64,000 nt of DNA from NCBI GenBank assembly GCA_033032865.1, contig JAWHQI010000263.1, positions 2,046,001-2,110,000 of the forward strand, read 5' to 3'. Source of the stretch: Dactylorhiza incarnata. Lineage: Eukaryota; Streptophyta; Magnoliopsida; Asparagales; Orchidaceae. The notes beneath the pieces were generated by a model. It did no database searches, was not told the DNA's origin, and was given only the letters and a program-made list of their open reading frames with translations. The translations under genes and the position numbers were made by a program. Shown piece by piece: positions 10,754-22,300 of this stretch (position 1 is the stretch's first letter; each line of letters opens with the position of its first letter).

Positions 10754-11305
10754 TGTTAGATTTGTGAAGTGAGTATATGCTGGGATAGTGGCGACTATCC
10801 AGGTGGCGACTATCCAGGTGACGAGTATCCGTGACGAGCATCGGGGTGACGACCATCAGAAGTGGCGAGTATCATCAACTCTGAGCGAGTTAGAGATACC
10901 AGAGCATCACCGTGACGAGCATCGGCGTGACGAGCATCGGCGTGACGAGCATCGGGGTGACGAGCATCGGGGTGACGAGCATCGGGGTGACGAGCATCGG
11001 GGTGACGAGCATCGGGGTGACGAGTATCGGTGACGAGTATCGGTGACGAGTATCCGTGCCGAGTATCCGTGCCGAGTATCCGTGCCGAGTATCGAAGCGA
11101 CGAGTATCACCAGCGCGGTGTGCTCCGGAGGAGAAGCGGACCTTGTCCGTGACCAAGTTCTTTACTACTATTGGCTGTTGTGATTCAAGTTGGATGCAAC
11201 TTGTATTCAGCCGTGTTCTGTTGTATTCTTGTTGCCAAGTATATATTACAGCTGTGTTTGTTCTGTTTTGGTATCCTTGATTGGTAGCACACAAAAATTT
11301 CAACA
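10754..11305 (+). mobile_element. 5' LTR of the copia element (552 bp)
   Basis: Starts TGTTAGATTTG and ends TTTCAACA. Immediately followed by the tRNA-Met type primer site. Contains an array of 15-bp and 13-bp units (10911-11094). Confidence 0.96.
10911..11094 (+). repeat. 15-bp/13-bp tandem array in the copia 5' LTR
   Basis: Eight 15-bp units of type SGTGACGAGCATCGG (10911-11030) are followed by 13-bp units TGACGAGTATCGG/TGCCGAGTATCCG (four complete and one of 12 bp). Because 15 is divisible by 3, the first part is open in frame as repeated DEHRG residues, which explains the spurious ORFs here. Confidence 0.95.
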
Positions 11306-11315
11306 TGGTATCAGA
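11306..11315 (+). other. Primer-binding site (initiator tRNA-Met type)
   Basis: TGGTATCAGA follows the 5' LTR directly. It is the common copia primer site complementary to the 3' end of initiator tRNA-Met. Confidence 0.93.
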
Positions 11316-11368
11316 GGGAGGTTGCTGAAGCAGCGCGTGCTATCAAGGTTCAAGGTTGAGAATCCAAA

Positions 11369-12112
11369 ATGGACGGCGGAGGAGGGTATGCTAGGGGACT
11401 TGGTATTGAGTTGCTCACCCAGACCAACTACAAGAAGTGGATGTCTTGTATGGAGAGCTACCTTCTTGGAGAGGATCTCTGGGAGGTTGTTGGTGGTGGG
11501 GAGCAAGAGGAAGTTGTAGCTGCCGGCGATAATGGTCCAGCTGTGAGAGCTTGGAGGAAGACCAACGCCAAGGCGGAGTTCACCTTGAAGAGAGCCATAT
11601 CACCTGACTTGTTCGACCACATCATTGGTTGCAAGTCAGCGTCTGCGATCTGGATAGCCCTCGATGGGTTATTCAACAAGAAGAATGTGGCGCGGCTACA
11701 ATTCCTGGAGAATGAGTTGGCGAAGTCGACTCAAGGCGAGATGGCGATATCCACCTTCTTCCTGAAGGTGAAGAACCTATGTGGGGAGATCTCGGCCTTG
11801 GATCCTGAAGAGCCAATCTCAGAGGCGAAGTTGAAGCGGCACATACTCCGAGGCTTGAGGAGGGAGTATGTCCCCTTCGTTACTTCCGTGCAAGGATGGG
11901 CTATTCAGCCCTCCCTTCTGGAGCTAGAGAACCTGCTATCGTCACAGGAGAGCTTGGCGAAGCAGATGGCGGGAGTATCCATCTCAGGAGGAGATGGCGA
12001 GGCCTTGTTCTCAGGAAAGAGGAGATCCTGGGACAAGAGAAAGAAGAACTCCGGAGAGGGACCTTCAACGTCCTCTCAGGGAGATGGGGGGGAAGTTCCT
12101 TCCTGCCCGTGA
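11369..12112 (+). pseudogene. Copia gag, frameshifted before the zinc knuckle
   Basis: The frame starts at ATG 11369 with a typical copia gag N-terminus (GIELLTQTNYKKWMSCMESY). It continues through the UBN2-like capsid region (AISPDLFDHIIGCKSASAIW, RLQFLENELAKSTQGEM). The frame then runs out at 12112. The zinc knuckle CFACKKYGHMAKDC (C-X2-C-X4-H-X4-C) is found in the next frame from about 12130. The switch sits at a run of seven G (12086-12092), where six G would keep gag and pol in one frame. That is simplest as a one-base insertion, although a sequencing error in the homopolymer cannot be excluded. Gag would form the virus-like particle in the cytoplasm. Confidence 0.93.
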
Positions 12113-15100
12113 CGAGAAGGGGAGATACCTTTGCTTTGCCTGTAAGAAGTATGGGCATATGGCAAAGGATTGCCGGTCTAATCTCCAGGCCGGTCATGTT
12201 GCTGAGAAAGGTGGAGACCATCAGAGAGGTGGAGACCATCGAAGAGGTGGAGGAAGAGGTGGAGGTCACCAGGGCGGTGAGAGGGGGGACAATTGTTTCC
12301 TGGCAGAGATGACGGCAACGTCAGTCGATGTCTTAGCCTCCATCAACCTCGAGGACGACTGGATAGTGGATTCCGGTTGCGGGCATCATCTCACTGGAGA
12401 TATGTCGAAGTTTGCCTCCTCGGCAGCATATGAAGGATCGGATGCTATCATCACTGCGGATGATACGGTGCATCCAGTGGAGCGAGAAGGGAAGGTGTCC
12501 CTTGGGAGTATAGAGAAGCCAGTGACACTGAAGAGTGTCTATCACGTGACTGACATGAAGAAGAACCTCTTCTCAGTGGCGAACGCCGTGGTTGCTGGAT
12601 ACCACGTGCTGTTTGGACCAAAGGAGGTGAAGTTCCTGAAGAACCTTTCGTCTGTCGATGCTGACGTCACGCTCACCGGGAGAAGGGTGAAGGACTTGTA
12701 TGTTCTGTCTGCAAGTGCCTACGTGGACAAGCTGAAGACAAACGACAGCGCTGTGATCTGGCATGAGAGGCTGGGTCATGTGGGGATGGACAAGTTGAAG
12801 ATGATGGCGGCAAAGGGCCTAGTGAGTGGCCTGCCTCATCTCTCTTCCTACGGCGACGGCCATGTGTGCGACGGATGCCAATATGGAAAGTCACATCGAC
12901 TTCCATTTGACAAGTCGGAGACCAGGTGTAGGGCACCTCTTGAGTGCATACATGCTGATGTTATGGGGCCGTGCACCACCCTTACTTATGGAGGCAATAA
13001 GTATGCGCTGGTTCTGGTGGATGACTACACCCGCTATACGTGAGTATACTTTCTGAGAGAGAAGTCAGAAGTATTCAAGAAGTTCCAAGAGTGGAAAGAA
13101 CTTGTGGAGGGGAGGCTGGACCGCAGAGTGAAGAAGCTGAGAAGCGACAATGGAGAGGAGTTTACCTCCAATGAGTTTGCTTCCTTCTGCAGAAGGTTCG
13201 GCATTCGGCGGGAGCTCTCCTGCGCTCACACCCCTCAACAGAATAGGGTGGCAGAGAGGAAGATCCGCCATCTGGTGGAGACTACCAGGAGTTGGCTACA
13301 TGCCAAGAGCATTCCCAAGGCCTTATGGGCAGAGGGAATGGCGTGTGCCACTCATGTGATCAACCGGCTACCATTAAGTCCTAACAGGATGGTGTCTCCA
13401 CACCAGCTCATGTTCGGGGAGAAGCCCAATGTGGGTCACATGAAGGTGTTCGGTTCTACCTGCTTCGTGCACGTCCCGGACGCTCAGAGAACAAAGTTGG
13501 AGCCGAAGGCGAGGAAGTGTATCTTCATCGGCTACGATGAGCGGAAGAAGGGGTGGAAGTGCATGGATCCGCAGACTCACAGGTTCGTCGTCTCGCGCGA
13601 CGTTGTGTTTGACGAACTGGTCTCATACCAGGGAGTCTCTTCTGTGGAGCTGCCGGAGAGTGGAGAAGCTAGCAGGGAAGAGGAGTGGGTCACTGAGGAC
13701 CCTACTGTGGAGTTGGAGTTATCTCCAAGTGCTCCATTGCCATCTGGCTCAGGAGGAGCTTCTGGCTCAGGGGGAGCTACGAACTCAAGTAGTAGGGAGA
13801 GCACCGCTACAGGAGGAGTTCTGAGAGGAGCTCAGAGAGGAGCTTAAGCAGAGGAGTCTACCGGAGCGGTAGATAGTGGCCAAGCCTTGAGGAGGTCGAA
13901 GCGGACCATCGTCCCGCCTGCTCGCTATAAGGAGGGGAACTTCGTGAGTTTGGTTTCTTGCTTCTTCGCAGGACCACTCGACGAGAGGGAACCTGCCCGC
14001 TTTGAGGATGCTGTTGGCATCAAGGAGTGGGACGAGGCCATGAAGGAGGAGATGGAGGCCCTGAAGAAGAATGAGACATGGGACCTGGTTCCCATGGTGG
14101 AGGGCATCAAACCTATCACCTGCAAGTGGGTGTACAAGGTGAAGAAGAGGGCTGATGGAGAAGTGGAGCGGTACAAGGCGAGGCTTGTCGCTCGAGGCTT
14201 CTCACAGACCTATGGAGAGGACTACGAGGAGACCTTCAGTCCCGTAGCGAAGATGACGTCGGTGAGGACGGTCATCGCTCTGGCGGCGTGCCGAGGGTGG
14301 AAGCTATGGCAGCTGGACGTGAAGAACGCATTCCTATATGGGGAGATCGACAAGGACATATTCATGGTGCAACCACCTGGATACGTGTCCAAGTCTCAGC
14401 CGCGCCACTTCTGCAAGCTGAAGAAGGCCCTCTATGGGTTGAAGCAGGCGTCGAGAGCCTGGTATGGGAAGATCGCGGAGTATCTGCAGTTCTGCGGCTA
14501 CGATGCCTCAGACTCAGATTCCAGCATGTTCGTGAAGAAGAGTGGAGGTCTTCACGTGCTGGTACTGCTATACGTCGACGACATGATCGTGACAGGGAAC
14601 AACCCTGAGGAGGTCGCGGCGCTGAGACAGCAGCTCTCCATACGATTCGAGATGAAGGATCTTGGTGAACTGCACCATTTCCTTGGCCTCCAAGTGGAGA
14701 AGAGAAGAGGCGGGCTGGATGTTTCCCAGAGGACATATGCCGAGAGGATCGTCGAGAGATTCGGCATGAAAGAGGGGAAGAGCAGCTTCGTTCCTCTAGA
14801 GGCTGGGTTGAAGCTTCGGAAGGAAGAAGGGAGGATTCTTCCTGATCTAAAGATCTTTCGGGCACTGGTGGGGAGTCTTATCTACCTGACTATCACAAGG
14901 CCGTACATCGCCTTTGCTGTCGGCCGAGTTAGTCGGTATATGCAGGAGCCGCGGAAGCCTCATCTGGAGGCAGCCAAAGGAATTCTGAAGTACGTGAAGG
15001 GCACCCTTGAGATGGGGTTGTCCTATGAGGAGAAGTCTGACTTCAAGCTGCACGGATACACGGATGCAGACTACGGAGGTGACGCTGATGATCGCAAGTC

Positions 15101-15536
15101 GACATCAGGTTACGTATTCTTGTGTGGAGCTGCTGCTATCTCGTGGTGTAGCAAGAAGCAGGACTCTATTTCCCTTTCTACCACGGAGGCCGAGTACAAG
15201 GCGTCGTCCTTAGCAGCTCAGGAGTGTGTCTGGCTGAGGAGACTAGTGGAGGATGTGGATGAGGAGGTCAGCGGACCTACTGTGCTTCGCGGGGACAATG
15301 AGAGTGCATTGAAACTGGTAATCAATCCAGTGTGTTATGCGAGGACCAAGCACATAGAGATCGAGCATCACTTCATCAGAGAGAAGGTGCTGGGTGGCTT
15401 GCTCACTGTGGAGCATGTGCGGAGCGAAGACAACCTTGCGGACATATTCACAAAGCCCCTATCTGCGGGGCCCTTCCGGAGGCTTCGCTCGTTGCTTGGA
15501 GTTGTTCCCGGAGCTCACTTCAAGGTGGAGTGTTAG
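12094..15536 (+). pseudogene. Copia pol (zinc knuckle, protease, integrase, RT, RNase H) with two nonsense codons
   Basis: One frame carries everything after the G7 shift. Protease: DWIVDSGCGHHLTGD. GAG-pre-integrase: WHERLGHVGMDKL plus CDGCQYGKSHR. Integrase core: HADVMGPC, RSDNGEEFTSNEF and TPQQNRVAERKIR (D, D, E present). RT: WKLWQLDVKNAFLYGEIDKD, LKKALYGLKQASRAWY and LLYVDDMIV (catalytic YVDD). RNase H: GYTDADYGGDADDRKSTSGY, STTEAEYKA, RGDNESALKL and RTKHIEIEHHFIREKV. The frame is interrupted by TGA at 13041-13043, where the family has Trp after TRYT, and by TAA at 13845-13847, between integrase and RT. The natural stop TAG (15534-15536) lies inside the 3' LTR, as in many copia elements. 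Nothing else looks damaged. Confidence 0.96.
15522..15530 (+). other. Polypurine tract of the copia element
   Basis: AAGGTGGAG directly before the 3' LTR; also coding for the last pol residues. Confidence 0.8.
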
Positions 15537-16069
15537 ATTTGTGAAGTGAGTATATGCTGGGATAGTGGCGACTATCCAGGTGGCGACTATCCAGGTGACG
15601 AGTATCCGTGACGAGCATCGGGGTGACGACCATCAGAAGTGGCGAGTATCATCAACTCTGAGCGAGTTAGAGATACCAGAGCATCACCGTGATGAGCATC
15701 GGCGTGACGAGCATCGGCGTGACGAGCATCGGCGTGACGAGCATCGGCGTGACGAGCATCGGGGTGACGAGCATCGGGGTGACGAGCATCGGGGTGACGA
15801 GTATCGGTGACGAGTATCGGTGACGAGTATCCGTGCCGAGTATCCGTGCCGAGTATCGAAGCGACGAGTATCACCAGCGCGGTGTGCTCCGGAGGAGAAG
15901 CGGACCTTGTCCGTGACCAAGTTCTTTACTACTATTGGCTGTTGTGATTCAAGTTGGATGCAACTTGTATTCAGCCGTGTTCTGTTGTATTCTTGTTGCC
16001 AAGTATATATTACAGCTGTGTTTGTTCTGTTTTGGTATCCTTGATTGGTAGCACACAAAAATTTCAACA
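15531..16069 (+). mobile_element. 3' LTR of the copia element (539 bp)
   Basis: Same ends as the 5' LTR. It has eight 15-bp units (15688-15807) and three complete plus one partial 13-bp units (15808-15858), one 13-bp unit fewer than the 5' copy, which accounts for the whole length difference. Confidence 0.96.
15688..15858 (+). repeat. 15-bp/13-bp tandem array in the copia 3' LTR
   Basis: The first five 15-bp units begin with C and the last three with G. In the 5' LTR the split is three and five. One unit reads GATGAG instead of GACGAG. These are the main differences between the LTRs. Confidence 0.93.
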
Positions 16070-16367
16070 ACATGCGAATGGCTTCTGGACGCCGTCAGCG
16101 GGGGGAACTGGAGGGAAATCGCCGCCTGGCGAGGCTCAGCGAAGAAGAAAAGGGAAATCGCCGCCTGGACTCTGCGCGCAGAAATTAGGGCCGCCGAACC
16201 GCGCGTTTGGACTGGAGGAAGGAACCCCGGCTCACGTAATAAAAGAAACGCAGGTTATTAAAAAACGCCGTTTTCAACAATCCGCCGAACCAAACGCCGC
16301 GTTTCACAGAAACGCCGTTTCTATCCAGACGCACCGGAGGAAATCAGCCGAACCAAACGGGACCTTA

Positions 16368-16978
16368 GACTGATAGGGTGATTGATTCGTACTATGAATA
16401 TTGAATTAGATTAATTATGAGTAAATAAATATGGTTTTATAAAAACCTATGCATGTATGACGACGATTCTTTCTAAGCACTAAATCGAGTATAATTCACT
16501 ACCAAACGACATGTCGTGGACCGAACGTGTCTAGAATGAAAGTAAAAGCTTTAATGCTTTGTGAAAAATACTACCGTCATAATTTTGAATGAAGTCACCG
16601 CATAGACCAATACAATGCGTAAATAATGTAGACAAGTTCACTCAAAATAATCTAAGTATTAATTCACATTATTACTACATAATCACCTCAACAAGAGAGT
16701 TATTCTCATTAATGTGCAAATCATCAAAGAATTGCATAGTAAAGAAAAGATACGCATGATTTCAGATTAAAACAAAGTCAAAAAAGAGAGTAAAAAAGTA
16801 AACTCTATGAAGGTCGTCAATCTTGTAAAAACTCCACAATCTAAACTCAACAATTGCTTAAAAAAACTCAACAATTGCTTTAAAACAATATTCCTTCAAT
16901 CTCCAATGAACTTCCTCTCTAAAATCTCTAAGGACCCTATAAAGTAAACCTTTAAATGCTCTTAAAAGGAATGGAATC
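16368..16978. other. Intergenic AT-rich DNA
   Basis: No gene or element recognised. The phrase CAACAATTGCTTAAAA is locally duplicated near 16848-16880. Confidence 0.45.
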
Positions 16979-17123
16979 TGTTGCGTACCCGTAAAGGCCT
17001 TGGGGTGCGTCTAGAGAACCCCGCTAAAGAGAGGAGGGGGAACCAGTCGAACCCCGGATCGCGGAAGTAGAGGACCCACCGCGTAAGAACGACGCGCTAG
17101 AAACAGCGCCAGGTAAGCACAAA

Positions 17124-17545
17124 ACCGCACCCCACTGCCGGGGTGCGGTTAGCCCGCGCCCCACTAAGTGGGGGGCGGCTAGCCCGCACCTCACCCGCAT
17201 GGGGTGCGCGCGGGTCGGCCAAGCCGCACCCTCCCCCATAGGAGGGTGCGGCCAAGCCGCACCCCCCATGGGAGGTGCGGCCAAGCCGCACCCCCCCCAT
17301 GGGGGGTGCGGCCCAACCGCACCCCCCATAAGGGGGGTGCGGCCAAACCGCCCCCCCCCCCCCCCCCCCTTGGGGGGTGCGGCCCAACCGCACCCCCCCT
17401 TGGGGGGTGCGGCCCAACCGCACCCCCCATAGGGGGGTGCGGCCAAACCGCACCCCCCCCCCCCCCCCATGGGGGGTGCGGCCCATAGGGGGGTGCGGCC
17501 GTAGAAGGGTGCGGCCAAACCGCACCCTCCCGTGCAAGGTGCGGC
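17124..17545. repeat. Palindromic GC-rich minisatellite in the solo LTR
   Basis: Roughly 30-40-bp units of the form GGGTGCGGCC-AA-CCGCACCCCCC-ATGG. Each unit is nearly its own reverse complement, so the array can fold into consecutive hairpins on either strand. There are two long C runs (about 17347-17369 and 17452-17468). Glycine/proline-rich ORFs on both strands here are artefacts of this array. Confidence 0.93.
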
Positions 17546-17869
17546 CCGGTCCCCCTCTGCGGAAGACGTAGCCGAAACCGCATCCCCGCGTCGGAAAGGG
17601 CCGAAGTCCGCTTTTCTCGGCTTCGCTCACTTTTTCGCCTCACCTCGCTCGCTTTTTGGCCCTGCTCACTTTTGCGCCTCGCATCGCTCACTTTTTGTCT
17701 TTTCAGTTTCTCACTTTTCAGGAACAGTTTGTCGCCTTTCCTCAAAGGGCAAGACGGTCATTTATGAAAAATGGTGATCCGAGTGCCCCAAATCGAGAAA
17801 TATGACTCGTCAGCCAAGGTGGTTATGGTGGTTACGACGGCAAAATTACTGGGCTACCCCGGCAAAAGC

Positions 17870-17876
17870 TATAAAA
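17870..17876 (+). promoter_or_regulatory. Likely LTR TATA box
   Basis: TATAAAA within GCTATAAAAAGGCC, in a GC-richer context about 660 bp before the LTR end. It suggests plus-strand transcription of the lost element. Confidence 0.6.
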
Positions 17877-18002
17877 AGGCCCCCAAGGCTTCATTTAAAG
17901 GATCCGGACTTTGAGACGAGAGAGAGCTCCTTGAAGATTTCCACGGATTTCTCCTTCGGCGCTTGAAGATCATCTTTGAGGACTTAGAGAAATCCTTATT
18001 CG

Positions 18003-18190
18003 CGAAAGCGGACAAGGTTCTCGCTTTCGTTCCCAAGAAAGCGGACAAGGCTCCCGCTTTCGTTCTCGAAAGCGGACAAGGCTCTCGCTTTCGTTCTCAG
18101 GAAAGCGGGCAGGACAGTCTCACTTCTGTCCTCTCGAAAGCAGACAGGGCTGTCTCACTTCTGTCCTCTGGAAAGCAGGCACGGCCTTCT
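18003..18190 (+). repeat. About 31-bp tandem array downstream of the LTR TATA box
   Basis: Units of GAAAGCGGACAAGGCTCTCG followed by CTTTCGTTCTC-like sequence, five to six copies, drifting towards the 3' end (GAAAGCAGACAGGGCTGTCT). It lies in the probable R/U5 transcript leader. Confidence 0.8.
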
Positions 18191-18609
18191 CACTTTGGTT
18201 CACTGCTGTACTCGTAGGAAAAGTACTTAGTTTTTCCGAGAGGTGGCCTGTCACCCTCGGAGTGCTCTCCCTCTTTCTCTCTACTATTGTAACGAGTAGC
18301 GGCCTGTCGCACTCGATCTCTTAGCATCCAGTTGTAACCTCTCAAGAGATAGTGAAATTTGGTCGGCACAGCTCCGACCACGTGGTTTTTCACCCTTTCC
18401 GGGTTTTCCACGCTAAAAAAGTCTCAGTGTACTCAACAATCTCAAATTGACTGTTTGCGCACTTAGATTGCTCCCGAGCTAAGGCGGTTCAGTTGAACCG
18501 GTCTACCAAGAGCCCTAAGCGACCCGCAACAGAATCAAAGCTCTCGAAAGAGTTCTCTTTCTCCAAACGAAAAAATGAAATATATATATATATATGTACT
18601 ACAAGAAAA

Positions 18610-18800
18610 TCAAATTTTTGTGACAATTTTTTTCGTCACTAAAATGTATCTATTGTCACGAAATAAAATTTTGATCACTAAACCAAATTTTAAGATAATA
18701 TGTGACAATAAAAAAATTGGTCACTAAAGCATTTAATTTTGTGACAAAATAAACTATTGTCACAAATATTAAATATTTAGTGACCAAAATTATTTTGTGA
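18610..18800. repeat. CACTA 5' subterminal repeats
   Basis: Repeated TTTGTGACAA, TTGTCACGAAA and GATCACTAAA motifs in both orientations, mirrored at the other end of the element. Confidence 0.8.
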
Positions 18801-19357
18801 AAAAATGAAATATATAGTATGATCTTTGAAAGGCCTGTAAATAATTTATTATGTACCAAAGCTTTGTTTTCATAAACTCACAACATTGGCATTGATGTAA
18901 ATATTCTCTTGAGGATACGTAATACCTCGCCGATAGATGTTAGTGCATTATTCCTCTAATATAATCATTATTTAATTTATTTCTATAGTTTGTCAAAACA
19001 TCAGTTTAGCATTCTCACTTGCACACTCAACTTAAATTTGAATATCTTTTGTTATCCAACATTTTGATCCATCCACAATACAATATCATCAACTTTAATT
19101 GCAATTTCATAAATTTAAATTTAAGTATCCATGATATCCTCGTATGGTCCGTTCAACTTATGGTTATTAAAAATTTGTGAATCATTGATTTTGTCAATAT
19201 GATTTGGCCATATATTTGTTTAGTTCTCCATTAGGTGAATGCATGTAATATTGTTGGAGACTCATTGTAAAGAAGATTAATGTAAGCATGTTAATCACCT
19301 TAAGATTTATTTATGTTAATGCAATTTATTTTTATTTATGTATTGATGTATAGCGCA

Positions 19358-22300
19358 ATGGATAAGAGTTGAATGGATCTCAGCAATCGACGACAACTTG
19401 TTTACATCAATGGAGTGAATTCCTTTCTTGATTTTTCTTTTACTCATTCTGCCATAGGAAACAATATTCATTGCCCTTGCTATAAATGTGAAAAATAAGT
19501 TTCACGCTCGAGAGATTGTGTTTGTGTATCTTATTCTGAATGGAATTATAGAGGCATTAGATGGTGTCTAATTCATGGAGAGGATTATTAAATTATCCCA
19601 ACTAGTGAGAGTGATGATGATCTTTTTTAGAGAGGAGAAAAAAGAGGTTTTAGAGTATGATGATATGTATGATCTGCTACATAGTTTTAATACTGCTTTT
19701 CATGACATGAATGAGATTGGACAAGAACAAAATCATGAGCACCCTAATGAAGCAGCTAGAAAATTTTATGATTTATTAGATGACGTTGAGCAAGAATTAT
19801 ATCCTGAATGCAAAGAATAATTAAAATTTTCATTTATGGTTACTTTACTTGCACTTAAATCTGACTATGGGTAGATTTATCGGTTTTTTACTTAATTACT
19901 TAATGTTGTAAAAAGAGCAATTCCTTGTAGTGAAAAACTAACAAGCAATTTTTATGAAGCTAACAACTATATATACAAGTGCTTGGAATGGAGTGTAAGA
20001 AGATAGATGCTTGCTTGAATAATTGCATTCTCTACCGTGGTAAGTTTGCATATTTTGAAAGTTGTCTAACTTGTGGTATGTTTAGTTGGCAATCGAGCAA
20101 GATAAACAATAATGCATAATGTAATATGTTGTCAAAAAAGAGTAAAAATATACCAAACAATATTCTTAGACACTTTCCTTTGATGCTTGGATTTCAAAGA
20201 TTTTATATGTGTTCTAGGACGCCAAGGATATGAGATGACATAAAGAAAAGCGTTGTTATTATGAAAATTTACGACATCCAACAAATGTTTTTGCTTGGAA
20301 GTCATTTGATGGGAAACACCCATGATTTTCATCCGACTCACGAAATGTTAGGTTTGTCTTAGCAAGTGATGGGTTTAATTCTTTTGATCTTATGAACACA
20401 AATTATAGTGTATGACCAGTTATTTTAGTTCTGTATAATATCACACCATGTTTATGCATGAAAACTTCTAAGTTTATCATATCTTTGATTATTACTGGTC
20501 CAGGACAACCTAAGAATGATATAGATGTCTATTGTCCACCTTTGATTAATGAGTTAAAAATTTTATGGGAAGTTGGGGTTTGCACTTATGATGCTTATAG
20601 TGAGTGCAACTTTAACATCATGCGTGCTACTGGGTTGTGGACGATAAATGATTTTACACCTTATGATAACCAGACAGGTTATTGGAGCACTAATGTTAAG
20701 CTTGCTTCTCCGTGTTGTAATCAAGACAAGTGGTATTGTCGATTGAAGAATGAGTGTAAGATGTGTTACATGAGAAGCAAATGTTTTTGGATTCAAATCA
20801 TAGATGGAAAAAAGATACAAAACTTTTGATGGAACAATGGAAACTCGACATGCACCAAAGATCCTATCAGGGGATGAAATTTTAGGGAAGCTAAAAGAAT
20901 ATGATAATACGTTTTTTGGAAAGCTTCAAAAGAAAAGAAGGCGGGATGGAACTTCTCTTCCGTATAATTGGAAGAAGTTAAGTATTTTTTTTTTCAATTA
21001 TTGTATTGGAGTACACTTGAGACACATCATTGTCTAGATTACATGCATATTTTAAAAATATTACTGATAATATATTAGGTACTATGTTAAACATTGATGG
21101 GAAGACAAATGATGATTTGAATTCTAGACTTGACCTTATGGAAATGGGGATGAGATCAAAACTATACCTGATAGAAAAAGATGATCATTATGTCATGCCA
21201 CAAGCATGTTATGCAGTGTCATTGGCTAGACGAAGAGAAATATGTAGTTTTTATAGAATTTAAAAGTTCCATATGGGTATTTATCAAATATAAAGAGATG
21301 TGTAAATGCTAAAGAGGGTAAATTGTCGAGAATGAAAGCTCATGATTGTCATGTTTTCATATTGAATCAACTTGCTCCTGCTTTTCGTGGAATTGTTCGA
21401 AAAGAGGTTTATGACCCCCTAGTTGAATTATGTGTATTTTTAAGGAGCTGGCTCTAATATGCTAAGTATAAAGGTGTTGGATAAACTTGAGCAAAATATT
21501 TTTATAACACTTTGTAGATATGAGAGAATATTTCCTCCTTCATTTTTTACAATCATGATGGACTTAACAATTCATCTTGCACAAGAAGCAAGAATTGTTG
21601 GCCCCGTACAATATCGATGATGTATCCAATTGAGGTATGTTTATTAAAAAAGTACTTTATTATATTATGTATACTAGAATATTTGAATTCAACAAATATT
21701 TGTGTACACCCAAATAATTTGTGTGAAACAAAGCACGCCAGAAGGTTCAATGGTGAAGGGATACCTAGTACACGAGTGCTTGACATTGTGTTCAAAATAT
21801 ATAAATAAAATTGAGACAGCTTAATCACCCATATAGAAATGATGAAGGAAATATTGGGAAGATTCAAGATTGTTGATTTTTCAAAAAACTAGGAGGAGAT
21901 TGGGTAAAGTAATATAAGAAGATCTTATATATGAAGATTGACATCAGACTCAACTATACACACTAAGAAATTGTCTAGAAGTATAACCATTTACAGAGTA
22001 AGTTTCACATTACTACTCTCTATAGTTGTATTATTTTTATCTTATGTAACTAATTCATTAAACATTATATTAATAGGCGACATAGTCGGGAGCTTCAACA
22101 TGTATACTCTATTGATATTAGAAGATGACAATAACTACTTTAGTTATATGGTTTGAGTAACTATATAGTAAGTATATCATCTAATTTTTAAGCATCACTT
22201 GTTATTATATTTACTATGTGTGATTACATTGCTTTTTCAATAGATATCCAAGTTATATTATGAGGGTGACTCAAGAGCTAGCAAAAAAAATTTGAAGTTA

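Larger units (their letters stand above)
10754..16069 (+). mobile_element. Full-length Ty1/copia retrotransposon (5316 bp), coding-defective
   Basis: Two LTRs (10754-11305 and 15531-16069) flank a primer site, gag and pol in the order gag-protease-integrase-RT-RNase H. The LTRs are almost identical apart from one 13-bp repeat unit and about three substitutions, so insertion is recent. The bases next to the ends differ (GACTG on the left, ACATG on the right), so there is no target duplication. Pol carries one frameshift and two stops. Confidence 0.97.
10075..16364. mobile_element. PIF/Harbinger-like element split by a copia insertion
   Basis: The left end GGGTGCGTTTGGTT (from 10075) and right end AACCAAACGGGACC (to 16364) are inverted copies, flanked by TTA on both sides (10072-10074 and 16365-16367). 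A 3-bp TTA/TAA target duplication is the hallmark of PIF/Harbinger insertion. Without the copia element (10754-16069) it would be about 970 bp. It has no transposase. The interior near 10500-10750 is GC-richer and exon-like but I could not identify it. Confidence 0.6.
16979..18531. mobile_element. Solo LTR (1553 bp) with perfect 5-bp TSD
   Basis: Ends are TGTTGCG...CGCAACA, a 7-bp inverted repeat. The flanks are GAATC on both sides (16974-16978 and 18532-18536). No internal region is present, so unequal LTR recombination removed it. It contains a GC-rich hairpin array (17124-17545), a TATA box (17870-17876) and a second tandem array (18003-18190). The family was not identified, as LTRs do not code. 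Confidence 0.9.

Noticed and set aside
10788..11033. ORF made of DEHRG repeats
   Set aside because: It is the 15-bp LTR array read in frame, identical in origin in both LTRs.
17024..17745. Long Gly/Pro/Arg-rich ORFs on both strands
   Set aside because: They are produced by the palindromic GC-rich repeat. Several frames stay open at once and no domain is present.
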